Notes: generated by a model not told the origin, from the sequence alone. Positions 1 to 6,643 are shown, counted from the first letter of the stretch. The stretch: DNA of 8,787 nt from Dorea sp. (GCA_016295505.1 JAEDLC010000075.1:1-8787); one strand, 5' to 3'. Translations and numbers: made by a program.

Positions 1-879
1 AATACCAAATTCCTTCATTGCCTTTGCAAGTGTTTCTTCATGTGCTTTTGAAATCTCTGTCAGCGGCATGCGAAGTGGTCCACAGTCTACACCCATCAGC
101 TGCATCGCTTTTTTAACCGGAATCGGATTCACTTCACAGAATAACTGCTCAACCAGCGGGAGCGCCTTTAACTGCAGTGCTGCACTTCCTGCAATATCAC
201 CATTAAAGAATTTTTCGCAGATATCATGCGTTTCATCCGGTGCAACATTGGATAATACAGAGATAACACCCTTTCCACCGAGCGAAAGAATTGGAACGAT
301 CTGGTCATCATTACCGGAATACAGATCAACCTTACCGTCTGTCATAGCCATGATCTTTGCAATCTGAGAAATATTACCGGAAGCTTCCTTGATTCCGACA
401 ATATTATCTACATTTTTCACGAGTTCAGCAACCGTTGCAGGCTCGATATTGCATCCGGTTCTGCTCGCAACACTGTACATAATGATCGGTGCTTTTGCTT
501 CCTTTGCAACGGCTGTAAAATGAGCGATCAGTCCATTCTGTGTTGCCTTATTATAATACGGCGTCACCAGAAGCAGTCCGTCTGCTCCGTACTCCGATGC
601 CTCTTTGGACATATCAATTGCGGTTCTCGTACAATTGGAGCCTGTTCCTGCAACGACCGGAATTCTTCCCTTTGCACGGTCGATCGTAAACTTCACACAA
701 TCCATGTGCTCTTCCTCTGTCATCGTAGCAGATTCACCCGTTGTACCACATATAATAATACAGTCTGTTTTTTTCTCGCAGTGAAAATCAATCAATTCAT
801 CCAGTTTATCATAATTAATACTTCCATCTTCATGAAATGGTGTAACGATTGCCACACCGGCTCCTGTAAAAATAGCCAT
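1..879 (-). CDS. dapA: 4-hydroxy-tetrahydrodipicolinate synthase (DapA), 3' end cut by window edge
   Basis: DapA condenses pyruvate with aspartate semialdehyde, the first committed step to diaminopimelate and lysine, in the cytosol. The visible 293 codons nearly complete the usual 290-300 residue TIM barrel; the stop lies beyond the left edge. The expected residues are present: the GTTGES motif with T46/T47, the YYN motif with Y108/Y109 followed by NGL, Y135, R140 in SRTG, and the Schiff-base lysine K164 in GIKEASGN. The start is ATG at 879, with AGGAG six bases before it. The strand is read from its own promoter (913-941). Two points stand out. The usual YNVP before SRTG reads YSVA. By comparison with the E. 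coli lysine site, His53 and Glu84 are replaced by E55 and T86, as in lysine-insensitive Gram-positive enzymes, so feedback inhibition is doubtful. The wider family includes N-acetylneuraminate lyase and other aldolases, but the GTTGES/YYNK pattern favours DapA. Confidence 0.95.
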   Translation of the reverse strand, partial: MAIFTGAGVAIVTPFHEDGSINYDKLDELIDFHCEKKTDCIIICGTTGESATMTEEEHMDCVKFTIDRAKGRIPVVAGTGSNCTRTAIDMSKEASEYGADGLLLVTPYYNKATQNGLIAHFTAVAKEAKAPIIMYSVASRTGCNIEPATVAELVKNVDNIVGIKEASGNISQIAKIMAMTDGKVDLYSGNDDQIVPILSLGGKGVISVLSNVAPDETHDICEKFFNGDIAGSAALQLKALPLVEQLFCEVNPIPVKKAMQLMGVDCGPLRMPLTEISKAHEETLAKAMKEFGI

Positions 880-912
880 AGCATTCTCCTGCCTTTCCTT
901 ATAACTATCAAA

Positions 913-941
913 ATTCTATCATCAAAGAAATGTGATGTCAA
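913..941 (-). promoter_or_regulatory. Promoter of dapA
   Basis: On the minus strand, a perfect TTGACA (936-941) is followed by a 17-base spacer and TAGAAT (913-918), with a TG extension just before the -10. It lies about 35 bases upstream of the dapA start. This leaves a leader too short for a lysine riboswitch, so simple sigma-A transcription start is expected. Confidence 0.85.
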
Positions 942-1018
942 TGGAATATTCTATTACAAACTGATACCCGCCAGATCTCTTTTCACTTCTCCTGCTATAA
1001 TCAGACCCACCACCATAT

Positions 1019-1648
1019 TTATTCTGCCAGACACTCCAGTTTACTGACGGACACTTCATATGCCGTTCGCTTTTCTGTCTCTGTATCCGTCAGCTTCTTA
1101 ATATATTCTCTGCTCTGAATCCGTCCGATCACTTGTACATGTTCCCCGACCTCAAACGCAGAAGCATATCTTGCATTTCTTCCCCAGCATATGCACGGTA
1201 TGTAATCAGACTTTCCGTATGGCCGATTGACCGCCAGCAAAAGATCCGCAATCTCTCTTCCCAGCGGAGTTTTACGATATACCGGCTGCTTACAGATATA
1301 ACCGTCCAGAAATATATTATTTGTCTTGGCACCGTCCAGTTCTTCTTCTACAAAAGACACTTCTCTTACGAATACGGATAAAATCAATCTGTTCTTTTGC
1401 TCATCGTGCCTGTTGTAGGATCGAAACTGCCCGCTTGCCATGATGAACTCTCCGGTATAATCCCGGGATACATCCATCAGTCTTTCTGATATCATAAGCG
1501 GAATCCGGTCCTCTGAATTGCTGAGACGCCGCACACTTACATCCACCATATAGAATCCTTCGCCAAACACTTCATGACTGAATGTAAATGGTGACACAAT
1601 CTCTCCCATAATCGTTACCTGGTTGTTTTCAATGATCTTATCTGACAT
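1019..1648 (-). CDS. Two-OB-fold single-stranded DNA-binding-like protein
   Basis: A 209-residue protein. Residues about 110-207 form a recognisable SSB OB fold: an N-x-F-L-D-G-Y strand, then a KTPLG turn matching the T-P-x-G of SSB, LAVNRP, the IPCICWG strand (the usual F-I-P-C-V-A-W-G), and GRIQSREY. Residues about 9-101 look like a second, more diverged OB fold (VTIMGEIVSPF at the start, IMASGQFRSY near the end). The protein ends LECLAE and lacks the flexible linker and acidic DDDIPF-type tip with which canonical SSB recruits repair and replication partners. The likely role is binding ssDNA in replication, repair or competence, or a PriB-like job; the exact role is unknown. The start ATG at 1648 is chosen because GGGAG precedes it by 11 bases and homology begins there. 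The open frame extends upstream to 1861, but that part would overlap typA and has no ribosome site. It is divergent from typA and lies 139 bases upstream of dapA on the same strand. Confidence 0.85.
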   Translation of the reverse strand: MSDKIIENNQVTIMGEIVSPFTFSHEVFGEGFYMVDVSVRRLSNSEDRIPLMISERLMDVSRDYTGEFIMASGQFRSYNRHDEQKNRLILSVFVREVSFVEEELDGAKTNNIFLDGYICKQPVYRKTPLGREIADLLLAVNRPYGKSDYIPCICWGRNARYASAFEVGEHVQVIGRIQSREYIKKLTDTETEKRTAYEVSVSKLECLAE

Positions 1649-1742
1649 AATTTTACAATCTCCCTTCCTCTGAATCGTATTTTGAGTCATTACATAGTCT
1701 ATGAACGGGATCAGTATTTTAGAACGAAATACTTGTAAAATT
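1649..1742. repeat. Exact 10-base inverted repeat in the divergent spacer
   Basis: AATTTTACAA (1649-1658) and its exact reverse complement TTGTAAAATT (1733-1742) flank 74 bases. One arm touches the SSB-like start codon; the other contains the proposed typA -35 box. Between them CATAGTCTATG (1693-1703) is a 5+1+5 palindrome. This may be a paired operator for both divergent genes, but the AT-rich composition makes chance plausible. Confidence 0.35.
1689..1694 (-). promoter_or_regulatory. Possible -10 box for the SSB-like gene
   Basis: TGTAAT on the minus strand matches five of six consensus bases, about 40 bases before the ATG. No convincing -35 is found 16-18 bases upstream, so this is weak. 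Confidence 0.25.
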
Positions 1743-1760
1743 TGAAAAATGTGATAAACT
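1733..1760 (+). promoter_or_regulatory. Probable typA promoter
   Basis: TTGTAA (1733-1738), a 16-base spacer and TAAACT (1755-1760), preceded by a TGA extended -10. Transcription would begin near 1767 and give a leader of about 40 bases. The -35 box sits inside one arm of the inverted repeat. An alternative using the TATATAAATA stretch just downstream cannot be excluded. Confidence 0.5.
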
Positions 1761-1804
1761 AATGGAGTTATATATAAATATAGGAAGAGAAAAGGAAGAT
1801 TCGT

Positions 1805-3631
1805 ATGAATACAAAACGTGAAGATGTACGTAATATAGCGATTATTGCTCATGTTGATCATGGTAAGACAACTTTAGTAGACGAATTATTAAAACAAAGC
1901 GGTGTCTTCCGTGAGAATCAGGAAGTTGCCGAACGTGTCATGGACTCCAACGATATCGAAAGAGAACGTGGTATCACGATCCTTTCCAAAAACACTGCTG
2001 TTACTTACAATGGTGTAAAGATCAATATCATTGATACTCCGGGTCATGCCGATTTTGGCGGCGAAGTAGAACGTGTCCTGAAGATGGTCAACGGTGTTAT
2101 CCTTGTTGTTGATGCTTTCGAAGGTGCAATGCCGCAGACCAAATTTGTGCTGAGAAAAGCACTTGACTTAAGCCTTCCTGTTATCGTCTGCATCAATAAG
2201 ATTGACCGTCCGGAAGCAAGACCGGAAGAAGTGATCGATGAGGTTCTGGAACTTCTGATCGATCTGGGTGCTTCAGACGAACAGCTCGACTGTCCTTTCG
2301 TCTATGCATCTGCAAAAGCAGGCGTTGCTGTTCTGGATCTGTCTGATAAAGAACAGGATATGAAACCATTATTTGAAACCATTCTGGAATACATTCCTGC
2401 ACCGGAGGGAGACCCGGAAGCTCCCGGTCAGGTTCTGATCAGTACCATTGATTATAATGAATATGTCGGCCGTATCGGTATTGGAAAAGTTGATAACGGA
2501 ACGATCTCCGTCAATCAGGATATGGTCGTTGTAAACCATCACAATCCTGACAAACAGCAAAAAGTAAAGATCAGTAAGCTCTATGAGTTTGACGGATTGA
2601 AAAAAGTAGAAGTAAAGGAAGCAACCATCGGATCCATCGTTGCGATCTCCGGTATCTCGGATATTTCCATCGGTGATACCCTCTGCTCTCCTGAGAACCC
2701 GGAACCTATTCCGTTCCAGAAGATCTCTGAACCGACCATAGCTATGGACTTTGTTGTGAATGACAGTCCTTTTGCAGGACTGGAAGGCAAATACGTGACC
2801 TCCCGTCATCTGCGTGACCGACTCTTAAGAGAGCTGAATACGGACGTCAGTCTCCGTGTCGAAGATACCGAAAACACAGACTGTTTCAAGGTATCCGGCC
2901 GTGGAGAGCTTCATCTGTCCGTATTGATTGAAAACATGCGCCGTGAAGGATATGAATTTGCGGTCAGCAAGGCAGAAGTACTCTATAAGCACGACGAAAA
3001 AGGAAAATTGCTGGAACCAATGGAAATTGCCTATATTGATGTTCCGGACGAATTTACCGGTGTCGTCATTGAAAAATTAAGCCAGAGAAAAGGCGAATTG
3101 CAGGCAATGGGAGCTGCCAACGGCGGATATACACGACTGGAATTCAAGATTCCATCCCGTGGTCTGATCGGTTACCGCGGCGATTTTTTAACAGACACCA
3201 AAGGAAATGGTATCATGAATACTGCTTTTGACGGATATGCCCCATATAAAGGTGATATCCAGTACCGGAAACAGGGTTCCCTGATCGCATTTGAGACCGG
3301 TGAGTCCGTAACCTACGGTCTGTTCAGTGCACAGGAACGTGGAATCCTCTTCATCGGACCCGGAGAAAAGGTATATTCAGGTATGGTAATCGGCGAAAAT
3401 GCAAAGACTGATGATATTGAAGTCAATGTATGTAAGACCAAACATCTGACCAATACCCGCTCTTCAAGCGCAGATGAGGCCCTTCGCCTGACTCCTCCTA
3501 AAATCTTAAGTCTGGAACAGGCAATTGATTTCATTGATACAGACGAATTACTGGAAGTAACTCCAAAATCTCTTCGTATCCGTAAGAAGATTCTGGATCC
3601 AAAAATGAGAAAACGAGGAAACAGATCATGA
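1805..3631 (+). CDS. typA: Ribosome-associated translational GTPase TypA/BipA
   Basis: TypA/BipA is an EF-G-like GTPase that binds the 70S ribosome and affects 50S assembly and growth under stress and cold. The 608-residue length is normal for the family. The G motifs are all intact: AHVDHGKT (15-22), RGITI (55-59), DTPGH (77-81), NKID (131-134) and SAK (169-171). They are followed by a beta-barrel domain II (about 205-300), EF-G III-like (about 305-385) and V-like (about 395-480) domains, and the BipA-specific C-terminal domain. That domain carries the RGLIGYRGDFLTDT and NTRSSSADEALRL signatures and ends in a basic tail. LepA and EF-G are excluded by these C-terminal signatures. The start ATG has AAAGGAAG (1791-1798) six bases upstream. 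The stop overlaps the next start as ATGA, indicating translational coupling to the PAP2 phosphatase. Confidence 0.98.
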   Translation: MNTKREDVRNIAIIAHVDHGKTTLVDELLKQSGVFRENQEVAERVMDSNDIERERGITILSKNTAVTYNGVKINIIDTPGHADFGGEVERVLKMVNGVILVVDAFEGAMPQTKFVLRKALDLSLPVIVCINKIDRPEARPEEVIDEVLELLIDLGASDEQLDCPFVYASAKAGVAVLDLSDKEQDMKPLFETILEYIPAPEGDPEAPGQVLISTIDYNEYVGRIGIGKVDNGTISVNQDMVVVNHHNPDKQQKVKISKLYEFDGLKKVEVKEATIGSIVAISGISDISIGDTLCSPENPEPIPFQKISEPTIAMDFVVNDSPFAGLEGKYVTSRHLRDRLLRELNTDVSLRVEDTENTDCFKVSGRGELHLSVLIENMRREGYEFAVSKAEVLYKHDEKGKLLEPMEIAYIDVPDEFTGVVIEKLSQRKGELQAMGAANGGYTRLEFKIPSRGLIGYRGDFLTDTKGNGIMNTAFDGYAPYKGDIQYRKQGSLIAFETGESVTYGLFSAQERGILFIGPGEKVYSGMVIGENAKTDDIEVNVCKTKHLTNTRSSSADEALRLTPPKILSLEQAIDFIDTDELLEVTPKSLRIRKKILDPKMRKRGNRS

Positions 3632-4518
3632 CATTTTTATGGCTGTTAGAGGGGATCCGTACTCCCTTCTTAGACAAACTGATGCAGTTCATCACATATT
3701 TCGGCCAGGAAATTATTATTATAGCGGTTATCTGCACACTGTACTGGTGTGTGGATAAGCGCTTTGCTTATCTTATGGGATTTACGTACTTCAGCGCCGG
3801 ATTATGTGTACAGACTTTAAAAATCACATTCCGCATCCCAAGGCCCTGGATACTGGATCCAACATTCCATGCAGTTGAAAGTGCCGTGCCGGGTGCCACC
3901 GGTTATTCCTTTCCGAGCGGACACACACAGGGGGCAACCTGCCTGTTCTTTCCGCTCGCACTGAAAGTAAGACGAACCTGGATGAAAGTACTCTGTATTC
4001 TGGCGTTTCTTGCAATCGGATTTTCAAGAATGTATCTTGGATGCCATACGCCTAAAGACGTCCTGACATCTATGATTCTTTCTTTGATCATCGCATCCTT
4101 GCTCTGGAAATATCAAAAATATATTCTGGATCAGGAAGAATTCCGAAAACCGATTGCTGCCCTTCTTATCATTTGCAGCGTTTTCGTAGCGGTCTACGCC
4201 CTGATTTTAAACGGAAACGGCACAATTGAAACCAAGTACGCCATGGACTGCTGTAAAGCTTCCGGCGCAGGACTCGGGTTTGCGATCGGATGGTATCTGG
4301 AACAGACCCGTCTGAATTTTTCCACTTACTGCCACAGCCTGCATGCCCAGATCCTGAAGCTTCTGATCGGCCTTGCCGGTGCGCTGCTTCTTCGGAAGGG
4401 ACTTCCTTTCCTTCTGGGAACTTCCATCTTGGCAAAAGCTGCAGAATACTTTATACTTGTGTTATGGGTACTCATAATATATCCATATCTATTCAGTAAA
4501 AGATTAAGGAGAGAATAA
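3628..4518 (+). CDS. PAP2-superfamily integral membrane phosphatase
   Basis: A 296-residue polytopic membrane protein with the complete lipid phosphatase signature. C1 is K65 through RP at 71-72 (K-x6-RP), C2 is PSGH at 96-99 with catalytic-type H99, and C3 is S133-R134 with H140 and D144 (SR-x5-H-x3-D). Hydrophobic segments lie near 27-41, 47-64, 103-112, 120-132, 147-160, 176-195, 243-263 and 271-290. Family members remove phosphate from lipid phosphates or pyrophosphates such as undecaprenyl pyrophosphate, phosphatidate or phosphatidylglycerophosphate. Substrate cannot be read from sequence; a cell-envelope lipid is the safe call. The active site faces outside in characterised relatives. 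GAGG (3615-3618) inside the typA end precedes the ATG, which overlaps the typA stop by 4 bases. The gene's own stop overlaps the next start by 1 base, so it sits in a tight operon. Confidence 0.93.
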   Translation: MTFLWLLEGIRTPFLDKLMQFITYFGQEIIIIAVICTLYWCVDKRFAYLMGFTYFSAGLCVQTLKITFRIPRPWILDPTFHAVESAVPGATGYSFPSGHTQGATCLFFPLALKVRRTWMKVLCILAFLAIGFSRMYLGCHTPKDVLTSMILSLIIASLLWKYQKYILDQEEFRKPIAALLIICSVFVAVYALILNGNGTIETKYAMDCCKASGAGLGFAIGWYLEQTRLNFSTYCHSLHAQILKLLIGLAGALLLRKGLPFLLGTSILAKAAEYFILVLWVLIIYPYLFSKRLRRE

Positions 4519-5129
4519 TGAGACAATTCGTATCAAGTTTTTTAAAACGGGTTGCAGTCATTCTGGAATTCGTGATTGCCATCATGCTGGCAGTTGGAGT
4601 CATTCTACTGTGCCTTCGTATGGTCATGTCACTTGGAAACATTCCCGATCTGAATATCTGGCCAAATTATGATGATCTGCTGGAAACATGTTTCAATCTG
4701 ATCATCGGCGTCGAGCTGATCCGGATGATGTATTCCCATTCTCCAAACACAGTATTTGAAGTACTGTTGTTTGCAATCGCCCGACAGATCATCATCGATC
4801 ACTCTTCTGTTTACAGCAGTCTGATTGGTGTATGTGCTATCGCAGTGCTTTTTGCCACAAGAAAGTTTTTGTTCTGCGAATTCGATGTTGCAGATGAAAT
4901 CATCTTCCGTGCAACCTCCAAGGCAAAGGCAGTCAACAAGATCCTGGGAATCAATATTCCCTATGAACCCGGCGAAACCCTGCTGGATGTACTGTCCCGC
5001 AATCTGGCCGACCATGACATTGAACTCGGTGTAGGCGCCTGCTTCTACTTCAAAGACTGTGGACTTCGGGTTGCAAAGATGCATGACGGAAAAATTACAA
5101 GAATTGAAGTAATCCGTGCTATACATTAA
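4518..5129 (+). CDS. PsiE-like membrane protein with CorC/HlyC-like C-terminal domain
   Basis: A 203-residue protein. Residues 1-118 hold about four hydrophobic segments (about 12-36, 53-71, 78-92, 97-115). The stretch IIGVELIRMMYSHSP followed by a LLFAIARQIIID segment resembles the PsiE family (phosphate-starvation-inducible membrane protein of unknown biochemical role). Residues about 137-199 are soluble. The pattern INIPYEPGETLLDVLSRNL, then YFKDCGLRVAKMHDGKITRIEVI, resembles the transporter-associated CorC_HlyC domain (a D/E-G-x-T-L helix, then G-L-R-x-x-V/A and a G-x-I-x-R-I/V-x-V strand). That domain normally follows CBS domains in CorC/HlyC-like ion-transport proteins; no CBS or DUF21 domain is present here. 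Function is unknown; a membrane stress or ion-related regulatory role is inference. AAGGAGAG (4506-4513) precedes the ATG, which overlaps the PAP2 stop by 1 base (TAATG). Both domain calls rest on motif recall. Confidence 0.75.
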   Translation: MRQFVSSFLKRVAVILEFVIAIMLAVGVILLCLRMVMSLGNIPDLNIWPNYDDLLETCFNLIIGVELIRMMYSHSPNTVFEVLLFAIARQIIIDHSSVYSSLIGVCAIAVLFATRKFLFCEFDVADEIIFRATSKAKAVNKILGINIPYEPGETLLDVLSRNLADHDIELGVGACFYFKDCGLRVAKMHDGKITRIEVIRAIH

Positions 5130-5139
5130 CGTCCAAACG

Positions 5140-5148
5140 TGCTATACT
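5140..5148 (+). promoter_or_regulatory. Probable extended -10 promoter of hpf
   Basis: TGCTATACT is an extended -10 (TGn plus TATACT) just after the PsiE-like gene's stop. No good -35 is seen, as is common with extended -10 promoters. It would give hpf a leader of about 105 bases and transcription independent of typA. A second -10-like TATACA lies at 5193-5198. Confidence 0.5.
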
Positions 5149-5175
5149 ACATATATCAGATAGATTGTTATTCAA

Positions 5176-5216
5176 GACAGCAATTGTCAGACTATACACA
5201 TTTTTTCAATTCTGTC
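5176..5216 (+). promoter_or_regulatory. Inverted repeat in the hpf leader
   Basis: GACAGCAATTG (5176-5186) can pair with CAATTCTGTC (5207-5216) with one bulged C and a 20-base loop. The left arm can instead form a small GACA/TGTC hairpin (5176-5188). It has no T-run directly after it, so it is not a terminator. The function is unknown and it may be chance. Confidence 0.3.
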
Positions 5217-5260
5217 AAGTACATTTTATTTGAAATTATGTCGAAAAGGAGTTGGACAGC

Positions 5261-5797
5261 ATGAAGTTTATCATTATCGGAAAGAACATCGATGTAACAC
5301 CAGGTTTGAGAGAGGCCGTAGAAAGCAAACTGGGAAAATTAGAAAGGTACTTTACTCCAGACACGGAAATCCATGTAACATTAAGCGTTCAGAAAGAGCG
5401 CCAGAAAATTGAAGTAACCATCCCTGTCAAAGGCGGTATTATCCGCTCCGAACAGGAAAGTAACGATATGTATGTATCCATTGACCTTGTAGAAGAGGTG
5501 ATCGAGCGTCAGCTTCGCAAATATAAAAACAAACTGGTTGCAAAGCATCAGGAAGGCAGCAACTTCAAGGAAGAATTCATTGAAACAGAAGATAATGCTG
5601 AAGATGACGGAGAGATCAGGATCGTACGAACCAAAAAGTTCGGATTCAAGCCGATGTATCCGGAAGATGCATGTGTACAGATGGAATTACTCGGACATGA
5701 TTTCTATGTATTCTGCAACGCAGAGACTGACGAAGTAAATGTTGTATACAGAAGGAAAAACGGAACATTTGGATTGATTGAACCGGAATTTTCATAA
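5261..5797 (+). CDS. hpf: Ribosome hibernation promoting factor, long form
   Basis: Long HPF dimerises 70S ribosomes into inactive 100S particles in stationary phase or stress. The 178 residues split into an N-terminal RaiA/YfiA fold (about 1-97, with GKNIDVTPGLREAVESKL and the basic RQLRKYKNKL helix that sits in the decoding region), an acidic linker (about 98-118) and the C-terminal dimerisation domain (about 119-175). The last carries the family hallmark RTKKFGFKPMYPEDA and, near the end, VVYRRKNGTFGLIEP. Length and domains are typical of Firmicutes. The start is ATG at 5261, with AAAGGAG (5245-5251) nine bases upstream. An in-frame TTG at 5252 abuts that ribosome site and is unlikely. It follows the PsiE-like gene by 131 bases and is closed by a strong terminator, so it is probably read both from its own promoter and from typA. 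Confidence 0.97.
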   Translation: MKFIIIGKNIDVTPGLREAVESKLGKLERYFTPDTEIHVTLSVQKERQKIEVTIPVKGGIIRSEQESNDMYVSIDLVEEVIERQLRKYKNKLVAKHQEGSNFKEEFIETEDNAEDDGEIRIVRTKKFGFKPMYPEDACVQMELLGHDFYVFCNAETDEVNVVYRRKNGTFGLIEPEFS

Positions 5798-5828
5798 TTT
5801 CATATCTGAACTGACACATTAATTTTAC

Positions 5829-5876
5829 AGGGGGCTGTCCTGAACTGCATATTCAGGACAGCCTCCTTATTTTTTT
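5829..5876 (+). terminator. Strong intrinsic terminator after hpf
   Basis: A perfect 12-base-pair stem pairs GGCTGTCCTGAA (5833-5844) with TTCAGGACAGCC (5852-5863) around a 7-base loop. It extends by about three pairs (one G-T) and is followed by TTATTTTTTT. It ends the typA-to-hpf unit. Its other face lies just past the stop of the convergent YigZ-family gene and could also halt that transcript, though the T-run on that side is poor (TGTAAAATT). Confidence 0.92.
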
Positions 5877-6528
5877 ACTCAAGGACAGTAGGAATTCCAT
5901 CAATTTCCGCAAAATAGCAATCCTGAAGCACCTGCATCTTCACCTGCCCATTTGTTCCTTCCACCAACGCATCCTGTACTTCTTTTTGCATACTTTCCGG
6001 AACCAGTACATATATATCTACTTTATCTGTATATTCCGTATCCAGAATCTTCAGATTCCGCTGTGCCAGAATGTACTGAATCTTCCCAAGCCCCGTATAA
6101 TCAGTCGCAATATGAAGTTTAACTCCATGAATCTTGGTTATAATTACAGAGGAATGAAGTCCCTCTCTTGTGGCAGATGAATATGCGCGGACCAGTCCGC
6201 CGGTTCCAAGTAACGTACCGCCAAAATATCTGGTCACCACTACTGCAACATTACGGATCTCCTCTCCGTTCAGAACATCCAGCATTGGTTTGCCTGCTGT
6301 TCCGCCCGGTTCCCCGTCGTCACTGCATCTTTGCAGCTCCCCGCGTTCTCCGATCACATATGCAAAACAATTGTGCGTTGCGTTCCAGTATTTTTTTTTC
6401 ATCGATTCGATAAAAGAAAGGGCTTCTTCCTCTGTTGCAGCAGGAACCACTGTCGCAATAAAACGTGATTTTTTCTCTGTAATTTCGCCTTCTCCGCCTT
6501 CATAGACTGTCTTATATTCTGATAACAT
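5875..6528 (-). CDS. yigZ: YigZ/IMPACT family protein (UPF0029)
   Basis: A 217-residue protein of the conserved YigZ/IMPACT family. The N-terminal UPF0029 domain (about 18-123) shows EITEKKSRFIA, the central signature SDDGEPGGTAGKPML (69-83) and VVVTRYFGGTLLGTGGLVRAY (97-116). The C-terminal DUF1949 ferredoxin-like domain spans about 139-195. Eukaryotic IMPACT modulates Gcn2 signalling. Bacterial members have no settled role; nucleic-acid or ribosome association has been suggested. The length is typical. The ATG at 6528 has AGGAG nine bases upstream. Its 3' end converges on the hpf terminator and its 5' end is divergent from the penicillin-binding protein gene. It appears to be a single-gene unit. 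Confidence 0.95.
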   Translation of the reverse strand: MLSEYKTVYEGGEGEITEKKSRFIATVVPAATEEEALSFIESMKKKYWNATHNCFAYVIGERGELQRCSDDGEPGGTAGKPMLDVLNGEEIRNVAVVVTRYFGGTLLGTGGLVRAYSSATREGLHSSVIITKIHGVKLHIATDYTGLGKIQYILAQRNLKILDTEYTDKVDIYVLVPESMQKEVQDALVEGTNGQVKMQVLQDCYFAEIDGIPTVLE

Positions 6529-6567
6529 ATGTTCTTTCTCCTGTCTGTTGTCACTCTTCTACATATT

Positions 6568-6596
6568 AATATAACGAATTTCTTAAGATTTTCCTA
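6568..6596 (-). promoter_or_regulatory. Weak candidate promoter for the YigZ-family gene
   Basis: On the minus strand TATATT (6568-6573) lies 17 bases downstream of TAGGAA (6591-6596). The -10 is good (five of six) but the -35 is poor (three of six). The -10 overlaps the palindrome ATATTAATAT (6563-6572). Confidence 0.3.
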
Positions 6597-6643
6597 CTGA
6601 AATATGAACTTTTTATTTTTTTCTTTATTAACACAGGCTTATT

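Noticed and set aside
520..1047. Plus-strand 175-codon open frame
   Set aside because: It lies antisense to dapA and runs over its promoter, has cysteine-rich, low-sense composition and no ribosome site; the minus-strand dapA is unambiguous.
1649..1861. N-terminal extension of the SSB-like frame up to 1861
   Set aside because: It would overlap the typA start on the other strand, has no ribosome site, and reads as untranslated AT-rich sequence; the ATG at 1648 has GGGAG upstream.
2369..2809. Minus-strand 146-codon open frame inside typA
   Set aside because: Antisense shadow of a fully conserved GTPase gene, with no ribosome site and no recognisable motif.
4629..5126. Minus-strand 165-codon open frame inside the PsiE-like gene
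   Set aside because: The plus-strand frame has a strong ribosome site, operon overlap and domain-like patterns; the antisense frame has none.
5252..5260. TTG start giving hpf three extra residues
   Set aside because: TTG directly abuts AAAGGAG with no spacing, while ATG at 5261 is nine bases away, and HPF proteins normally begin MKF/MKY.
6170..6505. Plus-strand 111-codon open frame inside the YigZ-family gene
   Set aside because: Antisense to a gene with clear family signatures; proline/serine-rich shadow translation.
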